A stretch of 64,000 nucleotides of DNA, taken from NCBI GenBank assembly GCA_031732795.1, contig JAVMKC010000097.1:1-64000 (forward strand). The letters run 5' to 3'. A model generated the notes under the pieces. It had not been told where the DNA came from. It worked only from the letters and a program-made list of their open reading frames with translations, and did not search any database. Numbering within the stretch: the first letter of the stretch is position 1; every line of letters starts with the position of its first letter. This document shows, piece by piece, positions 44,162 to 52,269 of the stretch. This stretch comes from Accumulibacter sp031732795. Its GTDB lineage: Bacteria > Pseudomonadota > Gammaproteobacteria > Burkholderiales > Rhodocyclaceae. A program made the translations under genes and the position numbers.

Positions 44162-46945
44162 ATGATTTCTCGTAATGGGTTGCAATTGATCCGTCGAGCG
44201 ACTGTTTCTGTCTTGCTGGCGACTCTCCTGTTGACTGGGTGCGGGGGCGACAAACCAGAAAATTCGCTTGCTTCCGCCAAAGACTATTTGACGAAAAATG
44301 ACCGCAAAGCAGCGGTCATTCAGTTGAAAAATGCCCTGCAAGCTAATCCCGACTTTGCCGAAGCCCGCTACATGCTTGGCAAGATCATGGTCGAATCCGG
44401 TGATCCCGGCGCAGGCATGGTCGAATTGCGAAAAGCACAGACGCTTAATTTCCCACCTGAGCAGGTCGTTCCCTTGTTGGCGCGTGCCGCCTTGTCGTTG
44501 GGGCGTCCCGAACAGGTCATTGACGAGTTTTCAAAATTTGATTTAAAGAATCCTGAGGCAAAAGCGCAGTTATTGACGTATGTCGGGCAAGCCTACCTGG
44601 CGCAGGGAAAGAAGGATTTGGCAGCCAATGCCTATGATACCGCCTTGGGAACGTTGCCCAATCACGCGCCCGCCTTGATCGGACAAGCGCGGCTCAAAGC
44701 GGCCAACAACGATCTCCCGGGAGCGCTGGCGCTGATCGACTCGGCCTTGGAAAAATCGCCAACTTTTCATGAGGCGATGCAGGTCAAAGGCCAGTTGTTG
44801 GCGTACAAGGGCGATGCCGAAGGTTCCATGGCCAGTTTCCGCAAAGCCTTGGAGGTCAAGCCGGACTATTTACCCGCTCATGAGGCGATCATCCTGAGAT
44901 TGCTGACAGACGGAAAGACGGATGAGGCAGCCAAGCAATTGGACGATCTCAAGAAAATTGCCCCTGGCCATCCGCGTACCGCTTATTTGCGGGCGGGCTT
45001 GGCTTATCAGCAAAAAAATATTCAAGCGGCTAAAGATGCGATTCTGCAGCATCTCAAATCAATGCCGAGCAGTCCGCTGGGCCTGCAATTGGCCGGCTTG
45101 ATCGAGTACGAGCAAAAAAATTTCACTCAGGCTGAAATCTATTTGGCTAAAGCGCTGAGCAATGTCCCGCAACTGTCGTTGGCGAGACGGATGTTGATTA
45201 CGATTTATTTGAATAGCGGGCGTCCAGACAAAGCGCTGACCTATCTCGAGCCGGTTCTCGAGCAAATCGACAAAGATTCGAACATGCTGGCTCTGGCTGG
45301 CCAAGTCTATTTACAAAACGGACAGGTGGAAAAGGCTGGTGATTATTTTGCCAAGGCCAGCGCCTTGGATCCAAAAAATCCTGTCAAGCGCACTTCGTTG
45401 GCGATGGTAAATATGGCCAAAGGAGAAACCGACATCGCTTTTCATGAACTCGAAAAAATTGCTGCCAACGATGCCGGCAATCGGGCCGACTTGGCTTTGA
45501 TCACCTCACACCTGAAACGGAATGAATTCGATGCAGCCTTGAAAGCCATTGATGCTCTTGAGAAGAAACAGCCCGATGATCCGGTAACACATAATCTGCG
45601 GGCTTTGGCGTTTCTCGGCAAAAAAGATGTACCTCAAGCCAGAAAAAGTTTCGAAAAGGCGATTGCTTTGAAACCGGGATATATGCCGGCGGTAGGTGCA
45701 TTGGCTAATCTCGATCTCACCGAGAAGAAACCGGATGAAGCGAAAAAACGTTTCGAGACGGTCTTGACCAAAGAACCGAAGAATATCCAGGCTCATCTGG
45801 CACTCGCTGAATACGCTCTCAAAACCGGTGCGACAACCGAAGAGATCGCTGCACAGATCAATAAGGCGGTTGGTGCCGACCCCACCAACCCGGCACCACG
45901 TCTGGCGCTGATCGGCTTGTATATTGGCAAGAAAGACAGCAAGCGTGCATTGACGGCCGCCAATGAAGCTGTCGCCGCATTTCCCGAACGGCCGGATGTT
46001 CTGGATGCCGCTGGCCGTGCGCAGCAATCGGCGGGAGACCACAATCAAGCGATTCAAACTTATCGCAAATTGGCACAAATCAAACCGGATTCCGCTCTTC
46101 CTCATCTGCGGATAGCCGAGATAAATCTGGCCACAAAGAATAAAGACGCGGCGCTCGAAAGTCTGCGCAAGGCTTTGGAACTCAATCCCGATTCTTTGGA
46201 AGCCCAGCGCGGAATCATGGGTCTCGAATTGGAAAATGGTCGAACCCGGGAGGCGTTGGCCATTGCTCAGGATATCCAGAAACGTAAACCCAAGAGCGCT
46301 ATTGGTTATCTGCTCGAAGCCGATGCTCACCTGTCGAAGAAATCCTGGCCGCAAGCCATCGATACGTTGCGTTTGGGGTTGAAACAGGTTGGCAGCGGTG
46401 AAATTGCCGCCAAATTGCATACCGCGTTGTCGTCGGCCGGGCAGACTGCGGACGCCGAGAAGTTTGCCGATTCCTGGCTCAAAGAGCATAGCAAGGATGC
46501 CATCTTTCGTTTGTATCTGGCCGAATGGGCCAGTGGAAATAAGGACTTTTCTGTTGCTGCCCGACAGTATCGGATACTGCTCGATGCCCAGCCGGAAAAC
46601 CCAGCCATATTGAATAACATGGCTTGGGTCAGCAGTCAGTTGAAAGATCCTAAAGCCATTGAATATGCTGAAAAAGCAAACAGGTTTTCGCCCAACCAGC
46701 CGGCGGTCATGGATACTCTGGCCGTCATCCTTAGTGAAGGTGGCTCGCACGCGCGAAGTTTGGAAATATTTCAAAAAGCACTCGAGCTTGCTCCGCAAGC
46801 GGCTCCAATTCGTCTGAATTACGCCAGGGCGTTGCTCAAGGCCGGCAAGCAAGCCGAGGCCAAGGCACAACTCGATCAACTGGCCAAGTTGGGCGACAAG
46901 TTTTCTCAACAAGCAGAAGTTTCACAGTTATTTAAAGGCTTATAG
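44162..46945 (+). CDS. prsT: PrsT-type TPR lipoprotein of the PEP-CTERM system
   Basis: A 927-residue outer-membrane or periplasmic lipoprotein. The lipobox LLTGC places the lipidated Cys at residue 27. The rest is a long array of tetratricopeptide repeats (for example AKDYLTKNDRKAAVIQLKNA, ALQANPDFAEARYMLGK), consistent with a scaffold for export or assembly of the exopolysaccharide. It follows prsR by 41 bases and is the largest gene of the cluster. Its lower GC and Lys-rich composition differ from the flanking housekeeping genes. Confidence 0.93.
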   Translation: MISRNGLQLIRRATVSVLLATLLLTGCGGDKPENSLASAKDYLTKNDRKAAVIQLKNALQANPDFAEARYMLGKIMVESGDPGAGMVELRKAQTLNFPPEQVVPLLARAALSLGRPEQVIDEFSKFDLKNPEAKAQLLTYVGQAYLAQGKKDLAANAYDTALGTLPNHAPALIGQARLKAANNDLPGALALIDSALEKSPTFHEAMQVKGQLLAYKGDAEGSMASFRKALEVKPDYLPAHEAIILRLLTDGKTDEAAKQLDDLKKIAPGHPRTAYLRAGLAYQQKNIQAAKDAILQHLKSMPSSPLGLQLAGLIEYEQKNFTQAEIYLAKALSNVPQLSLARRMLITIYLNSGRPDKALTYLEPVLEQIDKDSNMLALAGQVYLQNGQVEKAGDYFAKASALDPKNPVKRTSLAMVNMAKGETDIAFHELEKIAANDAGNRADLALITSHLKRNEFDAALKAIDALEKKQPDDPVTHNLRALAFLGKKDVPQARKSFEKAIALKPGYMPAVGALANLDLTEKKPDEAKKRFETVLTKEPKNIQAHLALAEYALKTGATTEEIAAQINKAVGADPTNPAPRLALIGLYIGKKDSKRALTAANEAVAAFPERPDVLDAAGRAQQSAGDHNQAIQTYRKLAQIKPDSALPHLRIAEINLATKNKDAALESLRKALELNPDSLEAQRGIMGLELENGRTREALAIAQDIQKRKPKSAIGYLLEADAHLSKKSWPQAIDTLRLGLKQVGSGEIAAKLHTALSSAGQTADAEKFADSWLKEHSKDAIFRLYLAEWASGNKDFSVAARQYRILLDAQPENPAILNNMAWVSSQLKDPKAIEYAEKANRFSPNQPAVMDTLAVILSEGGSHARSLEIFQKALELAPQAAPIRLNYARALLKAGKQAEAKAQLDQLAKLGDKFSQQAEVSQLFKGL

Positions 46946-46997
46946 CCGACGGCTTGTGTAAGAGTTATCGTTTTAACACTCCAAGGACGGGATTTTC

Positions 46998-48278
46998 ATG
47001 ACAACTGTCGCTGTAGTTGGTTTGGGCTACGTTGGTTTACCTTTGGCTGTCGAGTTTGGCAAACGGCGGCGGACGATTGGTTTCGATTTGTCGGAGAGCA
47101 AGGTTGCACATTATCGGAAACATGTCGATCCGACGGGAGAGGTCAGTTCCGAGGACCTCAAAGCGGCAGTTCATCTGGAAGTTGGTACGGATCCGTCTGC
47201 CCTGAGTGAGGCGGATTTCATCATCGTTGCCGTACCAACGCCCGTCGACGAGGCGCATCAACCCGATTTCGGTCCGCTGATCGGTTCTTCCGCGGCAGTC
47301 GGCAAAAACCTCAAGCGCGGCGCGACGGTAGTCTACGAGTCTACGGTTTATCCCGGAGCCACCGAAGAAGTCTGTATTCCGATTATCGAAAAACACTCGG
47401 GAATGAAGTGGAAAAAGGATTTTTTCGTTGGTTATTCTCCTGAAAGAATCAATCCTGGCGATAAAGAACGGACCTTGACGCGGATTGTCAAGGTGGTGTC
47501 CGGCGATAGTCCCGAAACCCTGCAACGCGTCCGTGACATTTACGCCAGCATTATTACCGCCGGCGTCTGTGAAGCGTCGAGCATCAAAGTGGCAGAGGCT
47601 GCAAAAGTCATCGAAAATACGCAGCGGGATCTGAACATTGCCTTGATGAATGAGTTGGCGATCATTTTCAACCGGATTGGTATCGACACCCTGGAGGTGC
47701 TGGAGGCAGCGGGAAGCAAATGGAATTTTCTCCCGTTCCGTCCGGGGTTGGTGGGTGGCCATTGCATCGGTGTCGATCCCTATTATCTGACCCACAAGGC
47801 GGAAATGTTGGGCTACCACCCGGAAGTGATCAACGCCGGGCGGCGGATCAACGACGGGATGGGTAAGTTCATCGCCGAGCAAACGGTCAAGCAATTGATC
47901 TGCAAAGGGTTGCCGGTCAAGAACGCGCCGATCATCGTACTTGGCCTGACTTTCAAGGAGGATTGCCCAGACCTGCGCAACTCCAGAGTGATCGATGTCA
48001 TCCGGGAGCTCGAATCATATGGTGCCAAGGTGGTGGTTCATGAGCCGGTCGCCGACTCGGACGAAGCCTTGCACGAATATGGTGTCGAACTGACCGATTG
48101 GGATGCTTTACCGCAAGCCGTAGCCATCGTTGCCGCAGTGGCCCACCGCCAGTTCAAGCAGCGGCCATTGATCGATTATGTCGGCAAATTGCAGACGGGT
48201 GGGGTGCTCACCGACGTCAAAAGCATGTTCGATGTGGCGCAGTTAACCGCGCATGGGATAACCGTATGGCGTCTATAG
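46998..48278 (+). CDS. UDP-N-acetylhexosamine dehydrogenase (TviB/WbpO type)
   Basis: A 426-residue NAD-dependent enzyme that oxidises a UDP-N-acetylhexosamine at C6 to the uronic acid. The N-terminus is VVGLGYVGLPLAVEFGK, the catalytic Lys203 is in AEAAKVIENTQRD and the catalytic Cys256 in RPGLVGGHCIGVDPYYL. It pairs with the epimerase encoded next (overlap 13 bases), so the two would supply an N-acetylated uronic acid, as in the Vi antigen pathway, to the exopolysaccharide. Confidence 0.92.
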   Translation: MTTVAVVGLGYVGLPLAVEFGKRRRTIGFDLSESKVAHYRKHVDPTGEVSSEDLKAAVHLEVGTDPSALSEADFIIVAVPTPVDEAHQPDFGPLIGSSAAVGKNLKRGATVVYESTVYPGATEEVCIPIIEKHSGMKWKKDFFVGYSPERINPGDKERTLTRIVKVVSGDSPETLQRVRDIYASIITAGVCEASSIKVAEAAKVIENTQRDLNIALMNELAIIFNRIGIDTLEVLEAAGSKWNFLPFRPGLVGGHCIGVDPYYLTHKAEMLGYHPEVINAGRRINDGMGKFIAEQTVKQLICKGLPVKNAPIIVLGLTFKEDCPDLRNSRVIDVIRELESYGAKVVVHEPVADSDEALHEYGVELTDWDALPQAVAIVAAVAHRQFKQRPLIDYVGKLQTGGVLTDVKSMFDVAQLTAHGITVWRL

Positions 48279-49330
48279 GTTCGGCAACGGTTCTGACCGA
48301 AATCGGCCAGCGGCTCGCCGCGCGTCCGGCACGCTGGCTGGTTACCGGTAGTGCCGGTTTCATCGGCTCGCATCTGGTTGAAACGTTGCTGAAATTTGGT
48401 CAGACGGTTACCGGGCTGGATAATTTTTCCACCGGTTCACAGCGTAATCTTGATGAAGTCCGGTCGCTGGTCGCGCCTGAGCAATGGGCGCGTCATCGGT
48501 TTGTCGAAGCCGATATTTGTGATCTGACGGCGTGCCGCTTGGCCTGCAAGAATGTCGATTTCGTCCTTCATCAAGCCGCGCTGGGTTCGGTTCCCCGGTC
48601 GCTGGCCAATCCCTTGGTCACCCACGCGGCCAACATCGACGGTTTTCTGAACATGCTGGTGGCAGCGCGTGATGAAGGTGTGAAACGTTTCATCTATGCC
48701 GCATCGAGTTCCACTTATGGCGACCATCCGGCACTTCCTAAAGTCGAGGATACCATCGGACGCCCGCTGTCTCCCTATGCGGTCACCAAGCTGGTCAACG
48801 AACTTTACGCCGACGTGTTTGGACGTTGCTATGGTTTTCCGTCGATTGGCTTGCGATACTTCAACGTCTTTGGCGCCCGCCAGGATCCTGACGGGGCTTA
48901 TGCTGCAGTAATTCCGCGGTGGTCTCGGGCGCTGTTGCTTGGTGAACCAGTCGTCATTTTTGGTGACGGGGAGACCAGTCGTGATTTCTGTTTCGTCGAT
49001 AATGCCGTACAAGCCAACTTGCTGGCAGCAACGGTTGAGGAACCGCAGGCGATCAATCAGGTTTATAACGTTGCCGTAGACGATCGTACTTCCTTGAACC
49101 GCTTGTTCGACTTGTTGCGAGAAGCGTTGACCGAGTTTCGAGCCCCTATCAGCGAGGCTCGGGCGACATACGGGGATTTCCGCCCCGGTGATGTCAGACA
49201 TTCCCAGGCCGATATCGATAAAGCTCGACGCTTGCTGGGCTATCGACCCAGTCATCGGATCAAGGAAGGAATACGTGCCGCAATGCCATGGTATGTTTCA
49301 CGGTTTTCGGTGGAGGATGAGGTTTGTTGA
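48266..49330 (+). CDS. UDP-N-acetylhexosamine 4-epimerase (SDR, TviC/WbpP type)
   Basis: A 354-residue extended SDR. The dinucleotide motif is VTGSAGFIGSHL, the active site YxxxK is in SPYAVTKLVNELYAD, with SSSTYGDHP nearby. It likely interconverts UDP-GlcNAc/GalNAc or the matching uronic acids. The ATG at 48266 overlaps the end of the dehydrogenase. The next gene starts in its stop (TGATG). Confidence 0.9.
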   Translation: MASIGSATVLTEIGQRLAARPARWLVTGSAGFIGSHLVETLLKFGQTVTGLDNFSTGSQRNLDEVRSLVAPEQWARHRFVEADICDLTACRLACKNVDFVLHQAALGSVPRSLANPLVTHAANIDGFLNMLVAARDEGVKRFIYAASSSTYGDHPALPKVEDTIGRPLSPYAVTKLVNELYADVFGRCYGFPSIGLRYFNVFGARQDPDGAYAAVIPRWSRALLLGEPVVIFGDGETSRDFCFVDNAVQANLLAATVEEPQAINQVYNVAVDDRTSLNRLFDLLREALTEFRAPISEARATYGDFRPGDVRHSQADIDKARRLLGYRPSHRIKEGIRAAMPWYVSRFSVEDEVC

Positions 49331-50247
49331 TGGGTGCGTTTATCAAACGATTGGTTTCACCGTTGGCGGTCTTGTCGCTGGCTGCTAGTGTCAGCTTGGC
49401 GGCGATTTCATGGTCTGCGTCGGCCGCCGATTTGCCGCGAGAAGGCGATGCCGAGCGTTTGCTGACTTTGCGCAAGGAAGCGCTTTCCTATGAGCATGGT
49501 GAAGGCGTACCCAAAGACACCGCACGAGCGGTCAAATTGTATTGCGAAGGTGCTCGACTGGGGGATGCGGAGGCCCAATACAGTCTGGGTTGGATCTATG
49601 CCAACGGCCGTGGTGTTGACAGAAACGATGCTCTTGCCGCTTATTTCTTCGATATGGCGGCCAAACAAGGCCATTTGCCATCGCAGAAGATGCAGCGCTT
49701 CGTCGGCGCCCCTTCCTCGGAAATACCTGAGTGTCTACGTCCGCCGGTTTTTCCCGTTGATCCACCCGAGGTGATTCAGCCGACCAGTGAAGTTCATAAA
49801 AAGGTCATTGCCCTGGTGAATACCTTGGCTCCGCAATATGGCGTCAGCCCACGTTTGGCTTTGGCGGTCATTCGTGCCGAATCGAATTTCAATCCGGGTG
49901 CTTTGTCGAACAAAAGCGCACAAGGATTGATGCAACTGATACCGGACACCTCGGCACGGTTCAATGTCAAGCAACCTTTTGATCCAGAACAGAATATTCG
50001 TGGTGGCTTGGCTTATCTGCGTTGGTTGCTGGCCTATTTCGAAGGCGATGTCAGCCTGGTCGCCGCGGCTTATAACGCCGGCGAAGGTGCTGTCAATCGC
50101 TATCGTGGAATTCCGCCGTATGCCGAAACACGCGGTTATGTCAAACGCATTGTCGGCCTATTCCAACGTGAAGATCATCCTTATGATCGACGAGTGACTG
50201 CGCCTTCTCCAGAATTGCAAAAAATTCGCTTGACCAAGGGATCGTGA
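49330..50247 (+). CDS. SLT-type lytic transglycosylase with Sel1 repeats
   Basis: A 305-residue exported protein. A signal segment spans residues 1-33, Sel1-like repeats run about 50-125 (YSLGWIYANGRGVDRNDALAA), and the transglycosylase domain is around 160-290 with catalytic Glu184 in IRAESNFNPGALS, then SAQGLMQLIPDTSARF and AAYNAGEGAVNRYRGIPPY. It cuts peptidoglycan, presumably to make room for the exopolysaccharide export machine. SLT genes recur in PEP-CTERM/EPS loci. Confidence 0.92.
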   Translation: MGAFIKRLVSPLAVLSLAASVSLAAISWSASAADLPREGDAERLLTLRKEALSYEHGEGVPKDTARAVKLYCEGARLGDAEAQYSLGWIYANGRGVDRNDALAAYFFDMAAKQGHLPSQKMQRFVGAPSSEIPECLRPPVFPVDPPEVIQPTSEVHKKVIALVNTLAPQYGVSPRLALAVIRAESNFNPGALSNKSAQGLMQLIPDTSARFNVKQPFDPEQNIRGGLAYLRWLLAYFEGDVSLVAAAYNAGEGAVNRYRGIPPYAETRGYVKRIVGLFQREDHPYDRRVTAPSPELQKIRLTKGS

Positions 50248-50357
50248 ACACCGAGATCGACGGCTCAGCGATTCTGTTGCCCGAAATCAGCCGGTGTCTG
50301 CCGCCATTCGTTGGCCGGGAGCACTAACTCTTCTCGATTTAGACACCGGTGGGGAGC

Positions 50358-51245
50358 ATGACCGTTCATTGCGCCGGCTTTGCGGAATCCGTCATCAACA
50401 AGTGGCTGATCAGGGTGATGATTTTTCTCTGGCAAGAGAGGCGACAGCCTGTTTCCTGGGCTGGTGGCGTGCAGCATTTTGCGGCAGGGCTCGCTTTCAT
50501 GATCCTCTGTTCCCTGGTGACGGCTGCCACGGCCGCGGCGGATTTGCCTGAGGTATTGGACAGAGTCAAGCCGTCGGTGGTGGTGGTCGGTACTTTTCAA
50601 CTGAAGCGCAGCCCGCAGTTCATCATGCGCGGGACCGGTTTCGCGGTCGGTAACGGTCGGCAGATCGCCACCAACGCACATGTCGTCGACCAGCCCGTTG
50701 ACGTGAGTGCCGACGAAAAATGGCTGGTTCTCACCCGGTCTGGGGCCAACGTCACCCAGTCGCGTTCGGCAAGCATCGGGTTGATCGATCACGAGCACGA
50801 TCTGGCTTTGCTGCGTATCGATGGCCCGGCTTTGCCGGTGTTGCCGCTGAATTCCTCCGATTCCGCAAGAGAAGGGCAAGCCGTTGCGTTTACGGGTTTT
50901 CCACTAGGCGGCTTGCTGGGATTTTACTCACCGGTCACGCATCGCGGAATCATTTCCGCGATCACGCCGATTGCCTTGCCGGCCAATAGCATGCATTCAC
51001 TCAACGCGCGGTCGATAACCCAACTCCGGCGCGGCAGTTTCGATATTTTCCAACTCGATGCGACTGCGTACCCGGGTAACAGCGGTGGTCCACTGTATGA
51101 AATCGAACGCGGAGAGGTCATCGGCGTGATCAATATGGTGTTGGTCAAGGAAACCAAGGAATCGGCATTGACCAAGCCTTCGGCGATCAGTTATGCCATT
51201 CCGGTCAAATTTTTGCGCGAGCTGTTGGCCAGGGGAACACCATAA
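50358..51245 (+). CDS. Trypsin-like serine protease
   Basis: A 295-residue S1C protease. An N-terminal hydrophobic segment (VQHFAAGLAFMILCSLVTA) at about residues 38-58 is preceded by basic residues. The catalytic triad is His108 (ATNAHVVD), Asp148 (HDLALLRI) and Ser242 (GNSGGPLYE). There is no PDZ domain, unlike DegP. The ATG at 50358 follows ggggag. As the last gene of the cluster it may process or trim matrix proteins; this is inferred from position. Confidence 0.88.
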   Translation: MTVHCAGFAESVINKWLIRVMIFLWQERRQPVSWAGGVQHFAAGLAFMILCSLVTAATAAADLPEVLDRVKPSVVVVGTFQLKRSPQFIMRGTGFAVGNGRQIATNAHVVDQPVDVSADEKWLVLTRSGANVTQSRSASIGLIDHEHDLALLRIDGPALPVLPLNSSDSAREGQAVAFTGFPLGGLLGFYSPVTHRGIISAITPIALPANSMHSLNARSITQLRRGSFDIFQLDATAYPGNSGGPLYEIERGEVIGVINMVLVKETKESALTKPSAISYAIPVKFLRELLARGTP

Positions 51246-51330
51246 TAGCCAAGTGCATGAGTTGAACCGGGCAATGACTGAAGGCGCTCGTCCAATCAAT
51301 CCGAACGCAATATGCTTTCCACGCCCTAGG

Positions 51331-51444
51331 AGCCTGTCGGACTTGAGCGATCGTTGCCGGCCGGGAGGGAAAGCGAGGACAGTTTTCCCCGATTTCGAGG
51401 CGCGTAGCGGGGCTATGTAACGAGAAATCGGGGAGAAATGGACC
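51331..51444 (+). repeat. Palindromic intergenic repeat family B, copy 1
   Basis: The first of three copies. Key blocks in order: agcctgtcggacttgagcga, ggacagttttccccgatttc, gaggcgcgtag, gagaaatcggggagaaatgg. The two inner blocks (ccccgattt and aaatcgggg) pair. It is on the plus strand downstream of the protease. The remaining 160 bases to the crp stop show nothing further. Confidence 0.8.
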
Positions 51445-51602
51445 ATTGATACTCGTACCCTTGGAATAGTAGGGCATGGATGGAGGCGCCAATAACTGGC
51501 GGTCGGGTAATGTGACTACCTTATTCTGGGTCTTCGCCGGCTTTGATGATCATCGCATCAACTGCGGATGGCCTTCACGACAGCAATGATTGGCCGGTCA
51601 AC

Positions 51603-52253
51603 TCACCAGTGGTCCGGGAGTCTCTTGAGCAGTATTAAACGGTGATGCTCGATTTCGATGTAACCACCAGCGACCAGATCGCGCAAAATCCGGTTGACCA
51701 TCTCACGCGACGCACCGATGATATTCGCCAGTTCCTGTTGGGTAAGACGGCGCTCAATGACCCGCAATCCGTCCTTCTCGACAGAGAGCGTGTCGAAAAT
51801 CCGTGAGATCCGCCCAAACACGTCTGAAAGAGCCAACGAGCGGACATTTTCGGTGAGCAGACGAATGCGGGTGATCAGGTTTCGGATGACCACCTGCATG
51901 CAATCGGGATGTTCATCGAGCATCGCCAGAAATGCCGAACGAGGGAGTTGCAACAGTTCGCTGCGGGTGACGGCCATGACCGATGCGGAGCGCGGTTCGC
52001 CATCGAGCAGGGCCAGTTCGCCAAAGTAATCTCCTGGATCAAGAAGTGAAAGAGTGACTTCCCGTCCATTATGATCGGTGAGAAAAACCTTCAAGGAGCC
52101 GCTTTGCACCACGAACAAGCCGCTGCCATCGTCGCCTTCATTAACGACAATGCTGTTGGCCGCGAAGCTGCGCGAACGTGCACGTTGATAGAGCTTTGCC
52201 GTTTGTACTTCGCCGAGACCAGCAAACAGATCGATCTGTTCAAGCAGTTTCAT
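51603..52253 (-). CDS. CRP/FNR-family transcriptional regulator with CRP-like ligand residues
   Basis: A 216-residue CRP-type activator. The cyclic-nucleotide pocket shows GDYFGELALLDGEPRSAS, where Glu and Arg-Ser match the cAMP phosphate and ribose contacts of E. coli CRP. The DNA-binding helix LTQQELANIIGASREMVNRIL has the RE..NR pattern of CRP recognition of TGTGA. Its ATG at 52253 follows aggagcg. It is divergent from the cyclase with only 16 bases between start codons, so their promoters must overlap the coding ends or the cyclase starts further in. No cysteine cluster, so not FNR. Confidence 0.9.
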   Translation of the reverse strand: MKLLEQIDLFAGLGEVQTAKLYQRARSRSFAANSIVVNEGDDGSGLFVVQSGSLKVFLTDHNGREVTLSLLDPGDYFGELALLDGEPRSASVMAVTRSELLQLPRSAFLAMLDEHPDCMQVVIRNLITRIRLLTENVRSLALSDVFGRISRIFDTLSVEKDGLRVIERRLTQQELANIIGASREMVNRILRDLVAGGYIEIEHHRLILLKRLPDHW

Positions 52254-52269
52254 TGCTTACGCTCCTGCA

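Noticed and set aside
49288..49300. tgtttcacg resembling half of a parS site (also at 54135)
   Set aside because: Only one half-site is present in each case, inside coding sequence; the palindromic partner is missing.
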